DNA from: Actibacterium sp. 188UL27-1
GTDB taxonomy: Bacteria > Pseudomonadota > Alphaproteobacteria > Rhodobacterales > Rhodobacteraceae
Length of the DNA stretch: 64,000 bases
Reading direction: 5' to 3'
Assembly (NCBI RefSeq): GCF_016901225.1
Contig: NZ_JAFEUL010000002.1
Location: 248,001-312,000, forward strand
Part shown: positions 8,462 to 17,327 of the stretch, piece by piece
Position numbering within the stretch: position 1 is the first letter of the stretch
Layout: every line of letters starts with the position of its first letter
Program-made: the position numbers and the translations under genes
Notes under the pieces: generated by a model
Database searches by the model: none
What the model was told of the DNA's origin: nothing
What the model saw: the letters and a program-made list of their open reading frames with translations, nothing else

Positions 8462-8880
8462 CAGACGGCCTCTTCCAGCGAGAACACGATGGACAGGATC
8501 GCGCCAAGCACCACCAGATAGACGCCGATATCGAACAGCAGAACCGTCGAAAGCGGCCAGCCCTTGTCGGTCTCGGTCGCGCCCAGAAACAGCCATTGAC
8601 CGGTAAAAAGGGTATCCCCCCAGATCGCTGCCATGACACCGGCCAACAGAGCCAGGCCCAGACCCGTGCCTGCAATGCTGGACGGGCGAAACCGCAAGGC
8701 GCGCCGGGCATCGCGGGTGCCGCAGGCAATGGCGTAGACCACGAAACCGATGGCCGCCAGCAGCCCCCCGATAAAGCCGCCGCCGGGCTCATTATGGCCC
8801 CGGATCAGCATGAAAAGCGAAAATACCAGCATGAGCACGACCAGCAGCCGCGCCCCTGCAATCAGGATAATGGAGTTCAT
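8461..8880 (-). CDS. mnhB: Mrp Na+/H+ antiporter subunit B
   Basis: 139-residue membrane protein of the MnhB family, with four hydrophobic segments and the motif [19 protein letters not shown] near residues 28-47. Subunit B is required for antiport together with A, C and D. It is separate from MnhA here, as in seven-gene Mrp operons. It overlaps mnhA by four bases and mnhC by one. Confidence 0.92.
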   Translation of the reverse strand: MNSIILIAGARLLVVLMLVFSLFMLIRGHNEPGGGFIGGLLAAIGFVVYAIACGTRDARRALRFRPSSIAGTGLGLALLAGVMAAIWGDTLFTGQWLFLGATETDKGWPLSTVLLFDIGVYLVVLGAILSIVFSLEEAV

Positions 8881-11135
8881 TTTTTCTGCCTTTCCGGGGT
8901 GCCTTTCAACAGGGCATAGGCACCAATTGCGGCGACCAGGACAACGGCGATTTCACCGAATGTGTCGAGGGCGCGGAAATCCACGAGGATCACGTTGACG
9001 ATGTTGCGACCAAAGGCTTCGGGCCAGCTCGCCCCCTCAAAGAACCCGGTCAGTTCCCGGTCGACGGGGCTCGCCGTCACCATAAGCAGGATTGCAGTCG
9101 TGGTTACGCCAAGGCCAAGGGCCAGCATGGCATCCCAGAACCGCCAACCCGACCCGCCGCGCGGCAGATGCGGCAATCGCAAGGCCGCGGCGGCAAACAG
9201 CACGACGATCAGCGTTTCGACCAAAAGCTGCGTGATGGCGACATCGGGCGCGCTAAAGAGGATGAACAGCATCGCAATGCCGATGCCCACGACCCCTAGC
9301 CCGGCAATGGCCGCGATCCGGGATTGCGTGATGACTGTCAGGGCAAGGCCCAGAAAGATCAGAACGAACAGCATTCCATGTTTCGGCAGCACATCCGGCA
9401 CCAGATTGGGCAGGTCGATGGCGTCCTTTGCGACCAACGTTCCGGCCATGGCGACAAAGGCTGTGGCAAAGGTCAAAAACAGGTAGCGGCGCAAGATGCC
9501 GGTTTGCAAGAGCTGCGTCTGCCAGCGACAGACCGCCATGACGCCGGCCAGAAAACCGTCCCATCCGCCGTCCAGGCTGGGTGTGCGTTGGGTGATCCAG
9601 ATCAGGCCGCGGCGCAAGGGCCGGTGCAGCGCATAAAGGAATGCCCCCAGAACGAATGTCGCGATGCTCAACAACAAAGGCAGGTTGATCCCGGCCCACA
9701 GGAGCAGCGGTTTGGCCTCCCCGGGTTCCGCCAGAATCGCCGTGACGGTCGGGTTCACCAGCGTCGTGGCGATGACCGACGGCATGATGCCGAAAAAGGC
9801 GCCCAGCCCCGCCAGAACCACCGGGCCCAGCAGCATCGCCCAGGGCCCTTCCTTTGGGGGTTTCGGGGGATCGCCCGCTTTGCCCCAGAACGGCCGCAAC
9901 GCCACGATCCCGGCGACGGCGAACATCAACGCGCTGGACAGCAATACCGCACCTGCAACCAGCACGGGCTCAGACGCGACGGCCAGGGCGCCTGCATATT
10001 TCAACTCCTTGCCGATGAAGCCAAGGAACGGGGGAAAGCCCGCCATCGACAACGCCGCCACGGCAGCCGCAGCCGCCGTCACAGGCATCGCACGAACAAG
10101 GCCCGACAGCCGATCAACCTCCCGCGTACCGGTACCATGGTCGACAATCCCGATCACCAGGAACAACGCCGCCTTGTAAAGGGAATGCACAATCAAGAAG
10201 GTCACGGCGGCGGTGATGGCGTAGCCCGTTGAATTGCCCAGCAGCAATGTCAGCGCGCCCAATGCCATCAACGTGGTATAGGCCAACGCCAGTTTCAGGT
10301 CAGTTTGCCGCACGGCCATGATAGAGGCGAACACAGTCGTCACCGCCCCGGCGATGGTCAGGGTCCACAACCAGACATCCGTACCGCTCAGCGAGGGATG
10401 CATACGCGCCAGCAGGTAGATGCCCGCTTTGACCATGGTCGCCGAATGCAGGTAGGCGCTGACCGGTGTCGGGGCCGCCATGGCGTTGGGCAGCCAAAAG
10501 TGAAACGGCATCTGTGCCGATTTGGTGAAGGCCGCCAAAAGAACCAGCACCAGGATCGGCAGATAAAGCGTGCTGCCGGTCAAGATCGCCGGCATGGCGC
10601 GCAATTCAGACAGCTCGAACGTGCCGGCCGTCGTGCCGATTAGGATGATGGCCGCCAATAGTGCCAGACCGCCCACGCCGGTCACCAAAAGGGCTTGCAA
10701 GGCAGAGCGCCGGGCCTTTTTCGCGCTGTGGTCAAACCCGATCAACAGATAGGAGGTGATCGTCGTCAACTCCCAAAAGACGAACAACGTCAGCAGGTTA
10801 TCCGATAAAACGAGCCCAAGCATGGCCAGCATGAAACTGGTCAGCAGCAAGGAAAACCGGGCCTGGTGGACATGCCCCGCCAAGTAACGCGCCGAATACA
10901 GCATCACCAGCGCGCCGATGCCGCTGATCAACAGCGCAAAGGTCAGACTGAGCCCGTCAATGACAAAGCTCAGATCCACCCCAAGGCCAGGCACCCATTG
11001 CCAGACTTGGCGCAGGGTCCGCCCTGCTGCGATAACCGGAACCGCCTGGAGGAACAGAATGAACAGGGTAGTTGCTATGGCAACAGGTAAAAGGCCAGCC
11101 AGCGAGAGCCAACTTCTTGAGAACGATGACGTCAA
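8877..11135 (-). CDS. mnhA: Mrp Na+/H+ antiporter subunit A
   Basis: 752-residue NuoL-like large subunit, first gene of the Mrp operon. The antiporter core covers about residues 50-480, with Glu122 ([10 protein letters not shown]), Lys205 ([15 protein letters not shown]) and Lys236 ([11 protein letters not shown]) in the expected intramembrane positions. The C-terminal part (about 590-752) is the extra MbhD/MbhE-like helix block of MnhA proteins, with [20 protein letters not shown]. The complete set A to G in the usual order indicates a working antiporter for sodium and pH homeostasis. A universal stress protein gene ends 36 bases upstream on the same strand and may be co-transcribed. Confidence 0.94.
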   Translation of the reverse strand: MTSSFSRSWLSLAGLLPVAIATTLFILFLQAVPVIAAGRTLRQVWQWVPGLGVDLSFVIDGLSLTFALLISGIGALVMLYSARYLAGHVHQARFSLLLTSFMLAMLGLVLSDNLLTLFVFWELTTITSYLLIGFDHSAKKARRSALQALLVTGVGGLALLAAIILIGTTAGTFELSELRAMPAILTGSTLYLPILVLVLLAAFTKSAQMPFHFWLPNAMAAPTPVSAYLHSATMVKAGIYLLARMHPSLSGTDVWLWTLTIAGAVTTVFASIMAVRQTDLKLALAYTTLMALGALTLLLGNSTGYAITAAVTFLIVHSLYKAALFLVIGIVDHGTGTREVDRLSGLVRAMPVTAAAAAVAALSMAGFPPFLGFIGKELKYAGALAVASEPVLVAGAVLLSSALMFAVAGIVALRPFWGKAGDPPKPPKEGPWAMLLGPVVLAGLGAFFGIMPSVIATTLVNPTVTAILAEPGEAKPLLLWAGINLPLLLSIATFVLGAFLYALHRPLRRGLIWITQRTPSLDGGWDGFLAGVMAVCRWQTQLLQTGILRRYLFLTFATAFVAMAGTLVAKDAIDLPNLVPDVLPKHGMLFVLIFLGLALTVITQSRIAAIAGLGVVGIGIAMLFILFSAPDVAITQLLVETLIVVLFAAAALRLPHLPRGGSGWRFWDAMLALGLGVTTTAILLMVTASPVDRELTGFFEGASWPEAFGRNIVNVILVDFRALDTFGEIAVVLVAAIGAYALLKGTPERQKK

Positions 11136-11171
11136 ATTCGTAATCCGATGCGATCAAAAAGCGCGGCGTCG

Positions 11172-12143
11172 TTAGGCCGCAGTTTCATTTTCCAGGGTAA
11201 CTGGAGAAATAAAGCCGGGCGGCTTTAAAGCAATGACAGAACAGTCCACTCGGCTGAGAATCGTCTCTGCCGTGTTTCCAATGAAAAAGCCGCTGATGCC
11301 GGTTCGGCCCACCGTGCCGGTGACGATCGTGTCGATACCGTTTTCCTCGGCATAGTTCGGAATGATTTCTCCGGCCATCCCTTTGAGGTGATGGACGACC
11401 CGTCGCCCCGTCGCGTCCGGAAACTCCTTGAGCAGCGTGTTGAGGCGCCATTCGCTGTTGCGGCATTCGCGATCAAGGATCTTGTCGAGTTCATCGGGGG
11501 GCATGGCGATCCGACCATGGCGCAGGGTGCTTTCTTCCTGTAGGCGCCAGGCGTTGACGACATGCAGATTGGCATCATCGATCTCGGCCAATGTGGTGGA
11601 AAGTTGCATCACCGTCTGGCCAAGGGCGTTGCGTGTCTCATCCTCGGGATCGGGATCGACGGCTGCCATGATATGCGATGACGTGGCGCCAGATTCATCT
11701 TTGATGATCCAGACGGGGCAGGGGCATTTGCGCAAAAGATGAAGGTCGAAACCGCGAAACAGGATGGCCGCGCCGGAGCCACGGGCGTGGACGCCCTTGA
11801 TCAACAGGTCATGGTCCTCGCGCAGCACCTGTTGGATGATCTTCAGGAATGCCGTGCCTTGTTGCAATGTCTTTTGCACGGGAATGCCTGCCGCACGAAA
11901 CGGTTCTGCCAATTGCTCCAATCGGTTTTGGTGGTATTCTAATACCTTATTCTCAACTTCCGCCGCGCGCGCCCCGGGCAAGGCGGCAAAGATCCGGGCA
12001 AAGTCGCCGGGCGCGGCATCCAGCACATCCATCAGCGTCACCTGCGCCCCATTGGCCTGCGCCAGCAACAACGCGCGCTGCAAAGCAGGCTGGATGTTGC
12101 TGGCCTCCTCGCAAACCACGAGGATGTTTTTAAATCGTTTCAT
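11172..12143 (-). CDS. Tandem universal stress protein (UspA x2)
   Basis: 323-residue cytoplasmic protein with two Usp domains (about 1-145 and 150-310), like UspE. The second domain has the ATP-binding pattern GTVGRTGISGFFIGNTAE; the first has an altered version (GVHARGSGAAILFRGFD) and may not bind nucleotide. I choose ATG 12143 because GGAGG lies about 10 bases upstream; a TTG two codons earlier is in frame. It is the gene directly before mnhA, with 36 bases between, suggesting that stress signalling and the antiporter share a transcript. Confidence 0.87.
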   Translation of the reverse strand: MKRFKNILVVCEEASNIQPALQRALLLAQANGAQVTLMDVLDAAPGDFARIFAALPGARAAEVENKVLEYHQNRLEQLAEPFRAAGIPVQKTLQQGTAFLKIIQQVLREDHDLLIKGVHARGSGAAILFRGFDLHLLRKCPCPVWIIKDESGATSSHIMAAVDPDPEDETRNALGQTVMQLSTTLAEIDDANLHVVNAWRLQEESTLRHGRIAMPPDELDKILDRECRNSEWRLNTLLKEFPDATGRRVVHHLKGMAGEIIPNYAEENGIDTIVTGTVGRTGISGFFIGNTAETILSRVDCSVIALKPPGFISPVTLENETAA

Positions 12144-12185
12144 GCGCAATCGGCCTCCGCCTGGGGTGGTGTTGATCGTGGTTTT

Positions 12186-12210
12186 GGCGCTGCGGATGAA
12201 CCGCAGCGCC
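12186..12210 (-). terminator. Perfect 10-bp hairpin without U-tract
   Basis: GGCGCTGCGG (12186-12195), loop ATGAA, CCGCAGCGCC (12201-12210) is a perfect stem in the 117-base gap between the YdcH-like gene and the universal stress gene. Neither side carries a run of T after the stem, so it is not a classical intrinsic terminator. It could be a processing or attenuation element between the two genes. Confidence 0.35.
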
Positions 12211-12260
12211 TCAGGTCGTGTCTTCTGAACGTGTGAGTGAGTGGTGTGTGCTTTCGTGTG

Positions 12261-12494
12261 TTAACTGGCCCTTTGCTGATGGCCATGGCCAAGCGTGCGC
12301 AACACAGCCTCGATCGAGGCCGCCTCATCCTTGGCGCGCAGTTTCAGCCGCTTTAACTTGCTGAGGCGTGACAGATCGGGAAGCGGTCGGCGATGTTCAT
12401 CGGCAATGCTGTGTTCCAGCCGGTCGCGCATCCCCAACAGGGTCTCACGGCGGGCCATCAGGCCGAACATGTTCTTGCTTTTCCGATGTGGCAT
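12261..12494 (-). CDS. YdcH-like small protein (DUF465)
   Basis: 77-residue basic, coiled-coil protein of the DUF465/YdcH type: RRETLLGMRDRLEHSI and LSKLKRLKLRAKDEA are typical of these helical hairpins. Function unknown in the family. I start it at ATG 12494, with AAGGAAG about 10 bases upstream; the open frame extends further but without a binding site. It lies 53 bases after icd on the same strand. Confidence 0.7.
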   Translation of the reverse strand: MPHRKSKNMFGLMARRETLLGMRDRLEHSIADEHRRPLPDLSRLSKLKRLKLRAKDEAASIEAVLRTLGHGHQQRAS

Positions 12495-12547
12495 GCGTGT
12501 CTCTTCCTTTCTTGGTGGCTGTGGGTGGTCGGGTGATCTCGTTCCGG

Positions 12548-14035
12548 TCAGGACTGCCCCTGGGCAAGCGAATAGCCGGGCGCGCCATTGACCGTTTCCA
12601 GCTTTTCCACATGCATCCACCGCACCGCCTGGGAGAGTTTCTGCAAAAGGTCGGGCAGATCGGCTTCATCCGCGCCGGATCCGGCTTTGGCCATCAGGCG
12701 ACACCGCCAGTGATTGACCGTATCCGGCCGACCCTGGGCTTGGGGCCAGACCATCGTGCCCCGGTTTGAAATCATGGTGAGATCAAACCCCGTCCCTGCC
12801 AGGACCGTTTCCAGCGCCAGGGCCAATTTCGGCGCATCGCCCTGCCATTCGACGAAAACATCCGCGCCGTCAAAATTCCGGGTTGTGGATAACGGATTGC
12901 GGCGGGCCGTATGGGGACGCTTTAGCGAAAGGGGTGTCCCCGCGGGGACAGGGCGTTCCGGTATGTCGGTCAATGCCGCAAGGACTGCGTCACAAAAAGC
13001 CATGGTCGACACGCCCGTGCCGGCCCGGGCCACATCCGGCGTCAGGTGGGTGCCCTCCCGATAGACCTGCATCAGCGCATCCGACAGGCGCGCTGCTGCC
13101 CCGGTCTGGCCGATATGGCGCAAAAGCATGATGCCGGAACGGATCAACGCCGTCGGATTGGCCAAGTCACGCCCTGCAATGTCGGGGGCAGATCCGTGCA
13201 CGGCCTCGAACATGGCGACGTTGTCACCGAAATTGGCACTGGGCGCCAAGCCCAGCCCGCCGATCAAACCAGCGCCCAGATCGCTCAGGATATCGCCGTT
13301 CATGTTGGTGGTGACGATCACCTCGAACTGTTCCGGGCGCAGCACCATCTGTTGGGCGCAGTTGTCCACCAGCATGTGATCCAGATCGATGTTCAGGTGG
13401 TCGCGCGCCACATCCTCGACCGAGGACTTAAAGAGTCCTTCGGTCAGTTTCATGATGTTGGCCTTGGTCACGACATGGACCGAACTGCGGTGTTCGGCTT
13501 CTGCCAGGGCAAAGGCCAGCCGTCCGATTTTTTCAGAACCCTTGCGCGTGATCAGCTTGAGGCACTGGGCCACATCCGGGGTCTGCATATGCTCGACCCC
13601 GGCATAGAGGTCTTCGACATTCTCCCGGATTACGGTGAAGTTGATGTCGCGGTCGGCAAACGGTCCGGCAAGGCCCGGCAGGGGCTGGATCGGCCGGACA
13701 TTGCCGTAAAGTTCATAGAGTTTTCGCAGGGTGACATTGCTGCTTTTGCCGCCATGGCCGATAGGTGTCGCGAGCGGCCCTTTAAGGACAAGACCCACCT
13801 TGTCAATCTTGTCCAGCGTCTCGGGTGGCAGGCCGCTTTTGATGCCTTTTTCCATCACCGCCGCGCCCGCTTCGGCCTCCAACCAGTCAAAGCCCTTGTG
13901 GACCTCTTCCAGAACACGGCAGGTGGCATCTGCCACTTCCGGGCCAATCCCATCTCCGCGGATCAGAACGACAGGGACGCGCATGTCCTGGGCAATATCC
14001 TGTTCGGGTAAGACATCCTGGAGTGTGTCGAGCAT
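12548..14035 (-). CDS. icd: Isocitrate dehydrogenase, alphaproteobacterial ICDH_alpha type
   Basis: 495-residue isocitrate/isopropylmalate dehydrogenase-family enzyme, oxidising isocitrate to 2-oxoglutarate. Substrate-binding residues are visible: KSSN (S98-N100), R104, R114, R137, Y144 and K191, with metal-binding D224, D248 and D252. A C-terminal extension of about 110 residues (ending in the WP...HWRCRLM stretch) is the extra domain of the ICDH_alpha type found in Rickettsia and other alphaproteobacteria, not the common 400-residue dimeric enzyme. NADP use is assumed from that subfamily. GGGAG lies 7 bases before ATG 14035. It is divergent from an OxyR-like regulator, and may be a second, conditionally expressed isocitrate dehydrogenase. 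Confidence 0.85.
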   Translation of the reverse strand: MLDTLQDVLPEQDIAQDMRVPVVLIRGDGIGPEVADATCRVLEEVHKGFDWLEAEAGAAVMEKGIKSGLPPETLDKIDKVGLVLKGPLATPIGHGGKSSNVTLRKLYELYGNVRPIQPLPGLAGPFADRDINFTVIRENVEDLYAGVEHMQTPDVAQCLKLITRKGSEKIGRLAFALAEAEHRSSVHVVTKANIMKLTEGLFKSSVEDVARDHLNIDLDHMLVDNCAQQMVLRPEQFEVIVTTNMNGDILSDLGAGLIGGLGLAPSANFGDNVAMFEAVHGSAPDIAGRDLANPTALIRSGIMLLRHIGQTGAAARLSDALMQVYREGTHLTPDVARAGTGVSTMAFCDAVLAALTDIPERPVPAGTPLSLKRPHTARRNPLSTTRNFDGADVFVEWQGDAPKLALALETVLAGTGFDLTMISNRGTMVWPQAQGRPDTVNHWRCRLMAKAGSGADEADLPDLLQKLSQAVRWMHVEKLETVNGAPGYSLAQGQS

Positions 14036-14121
14036 CTGCGGTCTCCCTGTTGGCTTGATCGTGACCAGATGGATTTGGGAAGCCGTTGCATTGCATGAAA
14101 GGCAATTGAATGATTAAGTTT

Positions 14122-14138
14122 GATAGGAAAAACCTATC
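14122..14138. promoter_or_regulatory. OxyR-type box ATAG-N7-CTAT between icd and the LysR gene
   Basis: GATAGG-AAAAA-CCTATC is a perfect 6-bp inverted repeat (14122-14127 and 14133-14138). Its core ATAG-N7-CTAT has exactly the spacing of the OxyR half-site. It lies 25 bases before the LysR gene and about 90 bases before icd, so it can serve both divergent promoters and autoregulation. The second ATAG-N7-CTAT half expected for a full tetramer site is not obvious. Confidence 0.6.
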
Positions 14139-14162
14139 GTCATTCATCGCCGCCGGATTGTC

Positions 14163-15101
14163 ATGTCAACCTCCCCGAGCCTGCGTCAACTGCGCTACCT
14201 GATCGCCCTGTCTGAGGCGCGCCACTTTCGCAAAGCGGCCCAGAATATGGGGATCAGCCAGCCATCGCTGAGCCTTCAGATCGGCAATCTGGAGGATCTG
14301 TTGGGGCTGCGCCTATTTGAGCGGGGGCGCGGACCGGTCACCCTGACACCGGAGGGGCGCGAGGTCCTGATCCGGGCCCGCCGTGCGACCGAGGAAGTTC
14401 GCGCCATCGTCGATCTGGCCAGTGCGTTGAAAACCGGGATGGCTGGCACGATCCGGTTGGGTACCACGCCGACGATCGGGCCATATCTGTTGCCCTTTGT
14501 GGTCGAGCGGCTCCATGCGCAATACCCTGATCTGCGGCTGTATATCCGGGAGAATGCCCCCCGTGATCTGCGCGAGGAGTTGCTGGGCGGCAACCTTGAT
14601 GTGATCCTGACACAACTGCCAGAGGCCGGGGCAGATTTGGCCGCCCGGCGGCTTTTTCGTGAGCCACTATTGCTTGCCGTGCCCGCCGACCATCCCTTGG
14701 CTGTCAAATCGGAGATTGCGGGTCAGGACCTGACCAATCTGAACGTATTGTCCCTGGGGCCAGCCTATAAATTGCACAGTCAAATTGCAGCGCTTTGCAG
14801 TGATTACGGTGCGGTTCTGGCCCGGGATTATGAGGGGACGAGCCTGGATGCGTTGCGCCAGATGGTGGGTATGGGGATGGGCGTGGCCTTCCTGCCGCGG
14901 CTCTATATCCGGTCCGAGATTGACGCACGGCGCAGTAACGTGGTCGTGCTGCCGTTTCGCAAGAACGCGATCCAGCGCGCCGTGGGTCTGGTCTGGCGGG
15001 CAGGTGCAAATCCGGCGCTGTTCGAGCGGTTGTCCGACACAATCTCGCAATCCGTGGCCCATCATATGCAGGCGCTCAAACCGCCGATTGTCCTTGGATG
15101 A
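14163..15101 (+). CDS. LysR-family regulator, OxyR-like but lacking the peroxidatic cysteine
   Basis: 312-residue regulator: winged helix at 5-65 (LRQLRYLIALSEARHFRKAA, then QPSLSLQIGNLE) and a LysR effector domain from about 92. Overall sequence, including TSLDALRQMV and GVAFLPRLYI, is closest to OxyR. However, the only cysteine in the protein is C212, matching the resolving Cys208 of E. coli OxyR; the place of the peroxidatic Cys199 holds Lys203. Classical disulfide peroxide sensing is therefore unlikely. Divergent from icd, with an ATAG-N7-CTAT box between them, so it probably controls icd and itself in response to another signal. Confidence 0.8.
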   Translation: MSTSPSLRQLRYLIALSEARHFRKAAQNMGISQPSLSLQIGNLEDLLGLRLFERGRGPVTLTPEGREVLIRARRATEEVRAIVDLASALKTGMAGTIRLGTTPTIGPYLLPFVVERLHAQYPDLRLYIRENAPRDLREELLGGNLDVILTQLPEAGADLAARRLFREPLLLAVPADHPLAVKSEIAGQDLTNLNVLSLGPAYKLHSQIAALCSDYGAVLARDYEGTSLDALRQMVGMGMGVAFLPRLYIRSEIDARRSNVVVLPFRKNAIQRAVGLVWRAGANPALFERLSDTISQSVAHHMQALKPPIVLG

Positions 15102-15444
15102 CCATGCAAGATCCGGAGGCCCGGACAGGCTGACATCGGGATGGGCGAACAGAACTGCGATCTCCGGGCGACCAACCTGCAATCGGTAGTCTGCCCAGCA
15201 ACGCCCAGCCCTCGGTGTCGTCGCTAATACGTCCTGTGGTCACACAGAGATGTGTAGATCGCCCCCGCCGGTGGGATATTCCATAGGCTTGAAGATTTGC
15301 GGACCTAACGCCGCCTTGGTCGCCTGCGCTAAGGCAAACATGGTTATCAGAAATGATCTAACCCATTGAACGATATCGCCAGGTTCAGACCCGCGTGGGC
15401 CATCCGCACCCACGCTTCCCCGAGACCGTGAGATCTACCGGCAA
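15102..15444. other. Non-coding gap between the LysR gene and the sugar-acid island
   Basis: About 340 bases with no gene I can support. On the minus strand there is a 33-codon open stretch ending near 15250 (MFALAQATK...) and some protein-like but stop-interrupted sequence between 15110 and 15240, which might be decayed coding DNA. No hairpin with a T-run and no clear operator was seen. Confidence 0.4.
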
Positions 15445-16334
15445 TTATCGATGTAGGCCGGTTCCGATGATGTCTTCGGTGATGCGGGCGACGGATTGGT
15501 TGTCTCCGTCCGGGTGTTTTGTGCGCCCGGCCTGGAAAAGCTGCATCGCGGTGCCCGCGGTGAAAAGCGGAACGCCAAGCTCCATCGCGAGATCCAGTGC
15601 GATGGTCAGGTCTTTGTGCATGGTGTTGATATGGCTGCCCGTGCCATCGAATGTGCGGTCGATGACGGTCCCAATGGCGGCCTTTGTGATGCCGCAGCCC
15701 GCGGCCGAGGTGGAGAAGACATCGTATAGGACCTGACCGGGCACGCCTGCCTTGGCCGCCAGTGCTGTAGCCTCGAACGCGCCGGTGAAGATGGAGCCGA
15801 TCAGGGATTGCAGACAGGCTTTGACCGTTTGGCCATCACCGAATTCTGCGCCTACCCGGTGGATGTTCCCGGCGATGGACTGCAAAGCCGGGTCCGCATC
15901 TGTGAAGGTGTCGTCGGTTGCCGCGACCATCAGGGTAAGCGTGCCCCCTTCGGCACCCGGACGACCGCCGCTGACCGGGCTGTCGATCAGGCGCCAGCCG
16001 GTGCCCGCCCAGGCTTTGGCCAGATCACGGGCTTCGCGTGGTTTGATTGTCGCTGTCAGTACCAGGATCGCGCCCGGGGCGAGGGTTTCGGTCAGGCCGC
16101 CCGCAGCCAATGTTGCAGCGCGCGCTTGATCGCCGTTCATCACCATCAGAAAGACCAGTTCAGCGCCTGTACCGACATCGGCGGCGGAGGCGCAGGGCGT
16201 CCCGCCCATCGCCTCGAACGCGGCCATGCGGTTGGCGACAGATCGAACCCGCGTACCGTGAAGCCGGCATTGAGCAAGTTCTGCGCGATGCCAGACCCCA
16301 TATCGCCGATGCCGATCATCCCGATGGTTTGCAT
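15445..16334 (-). pseudogene. 3-hydroxyisobutyrate / tartronate-semialdehyde dehydrogenase-like gene, frameshifted
   Basis: The N-terminus (MQTIGMIGIGDMGSG, NAD-binding Rossmann motif, from ATG 16334) and the rest (MAAFEAMGG..., to 15445) lie in different frames. Restoring one base near 16233 would join GFDLSP to NRMAAFEAMGG and give a normal protein of about 296 residues of the 6PGDH-like beta-hydroxyacid dehydrogenase family. Conserved parts downstream are intact: DSPVSGGRPGAEGG, the catalytic lysine in TVKACLQSLIG, and the C-terminal helical domain. It is the last gene of the minus-strand sugar-acid arm. Either a recent inactivating deletion or a sequencing error; the lack of other damage means the event is young. 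Two intact paralogues exist at 20789 and 28812. Confidence 0.8.
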
Positions 16335-16355
16335 GTCAGATCCTCCGGCAACCGT

Positions 16356-17312
16356 TCACAGGTGGGCGCATTCGGGTACGGGACTGATCGTCGTGCCATC
16401 CTTCAGGAACTGGGTGAGGTTGTCACAAACCAGATCTCCCATGGCCTGCCGCGTCTCAACCGTGGCGCTGCCGACATGGGGCAGCAGCACGACATTGGGC
16501 ATGGTCAACAGCGCTTCGGGCACCTTTGGTTCGGCTTCGAACACATCGAGCCCGGCATAGCCCAGGCGACCTTCCTGGAGGGCGAGGACCAGTTCGGCCT
16601 CATCCACGACCGAGCCGCGCGAGACATTGATCAACGTGCCATCGGGGCCCAGAGCATTCAAAACCTCGCGGTTCACCAGCTTGTTTGTGGCCGACCCGCC
16701 CGGCGTGATGACGATCAACACATCGACATCCGCGGCCATCTTGGTCAGATCGCCGTAATAGGTGTAATCGACCTCTTTGGGATTACGGGAGTGATAAACG
16801 ATTGTCGCATCAAAGGCTTTCAGCTTGTTCGCAATCGTCTCCCCGATTCGACCGAGCCCCAGGATGCCAACCGTGCGGTTCGACGGCGACCGGCTGATTG
16901 GTGCGTTGCCTTCGACATGCCAGCGCCCGGCGCGGACATAGGCTTCGTCCCGCAGAAACTCGCGGTAGAGTGTCAGCATCATCATGACGGCGGTGTTGGC
17001 GACCTCGTCATTCAACACATTCGGCGTGTGGGTGACGACAATGCCACGGGCGACGGCAGTGTCGGTATCGATGGCATCATAGCCGACGCCGTAGCCGCTG
17101 ATGATCTTGAGGTTGGGCAGGGCCTTCATGATATCGGGGGCCACACCGTCATGGCCATTGGTGGCGACGGCCGTGATGCCTTCACCCTGTTCGGCCAGGA
17201 AGGTGGTGCGGTTATCGACCTTGCTGAGTTCATGGACCTTGTCGAAATCAGCGGCGAACCGGTCCATCATCCGCGGGGTGGCCCCGCCGATCAAAAGCAT
17301 CTCTTTGGTCAT
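16356..17312 (-). CDS. D-2-hydroxyacid dehydrogenase (glyoxylate/hydroxypyruvate reductase type)
   Basis: 318-residue NAD(P)-dependent enzyme of the D-isomer 2-hydroxyacid dehydrogenase family. Nucleotide motif GLGRIG at 152-157; catalytic Arg232 (NVSRGSVVDE), Glu261 (FEAEPKVPE) and His279 (LLPHVGSAT) are all present, and NPH-like NDEVAN precedes. In this operon it could oxidise or reduce the two- or three-carbon hydroxyacid released by the downstream-encoded hydrolase (glycolate/glyoxylate or glycerate/hydroxypyruvate). It is 15 bases from the FAH-family gene. Confidence 0.85.
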   Translation of the reverse strand: MTKEMLLIGGATPRMMDRFAADFDKVHELSKVDNRTTFLAEQGEGITAVATNGHDGVAPDIMKALPNLKIISGYGVGYDAIDTDTAVARGIVVTHTPNVLNDEVANTAVMMMLTLYREFLRDEAYVRAGRWHVEGNAPISRSPSNRTVGILGLGRIGETIANKLKAFDATIVYHSRNPKEVDYTYYGDLTKMAADVDVLIVITPGGSATNKLVNREVLNALGPDGTLINVSRGSVVDEAELVLALQEGRLGYAGLDVFEAEPKVPEALLTMPNVVLLPHVGSATVETRQAMGDLVCDNLTQFLKDGTTISPVPECAHL

Positions 17313-17327
17313 GGCGGGGTCCTTTGA

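Noticed and set aside
13046-14011. 321-codon plus-strand frame opposite icd
   Set aside because: Shadow of icd; composition and lack of motifs argue against a gene.
15110-15350. Short protein-like stretches on the minus strand after the LysR gene
   Set aside because: Interrupted by stops and without family likeness; noted only as possible decayed DNA.
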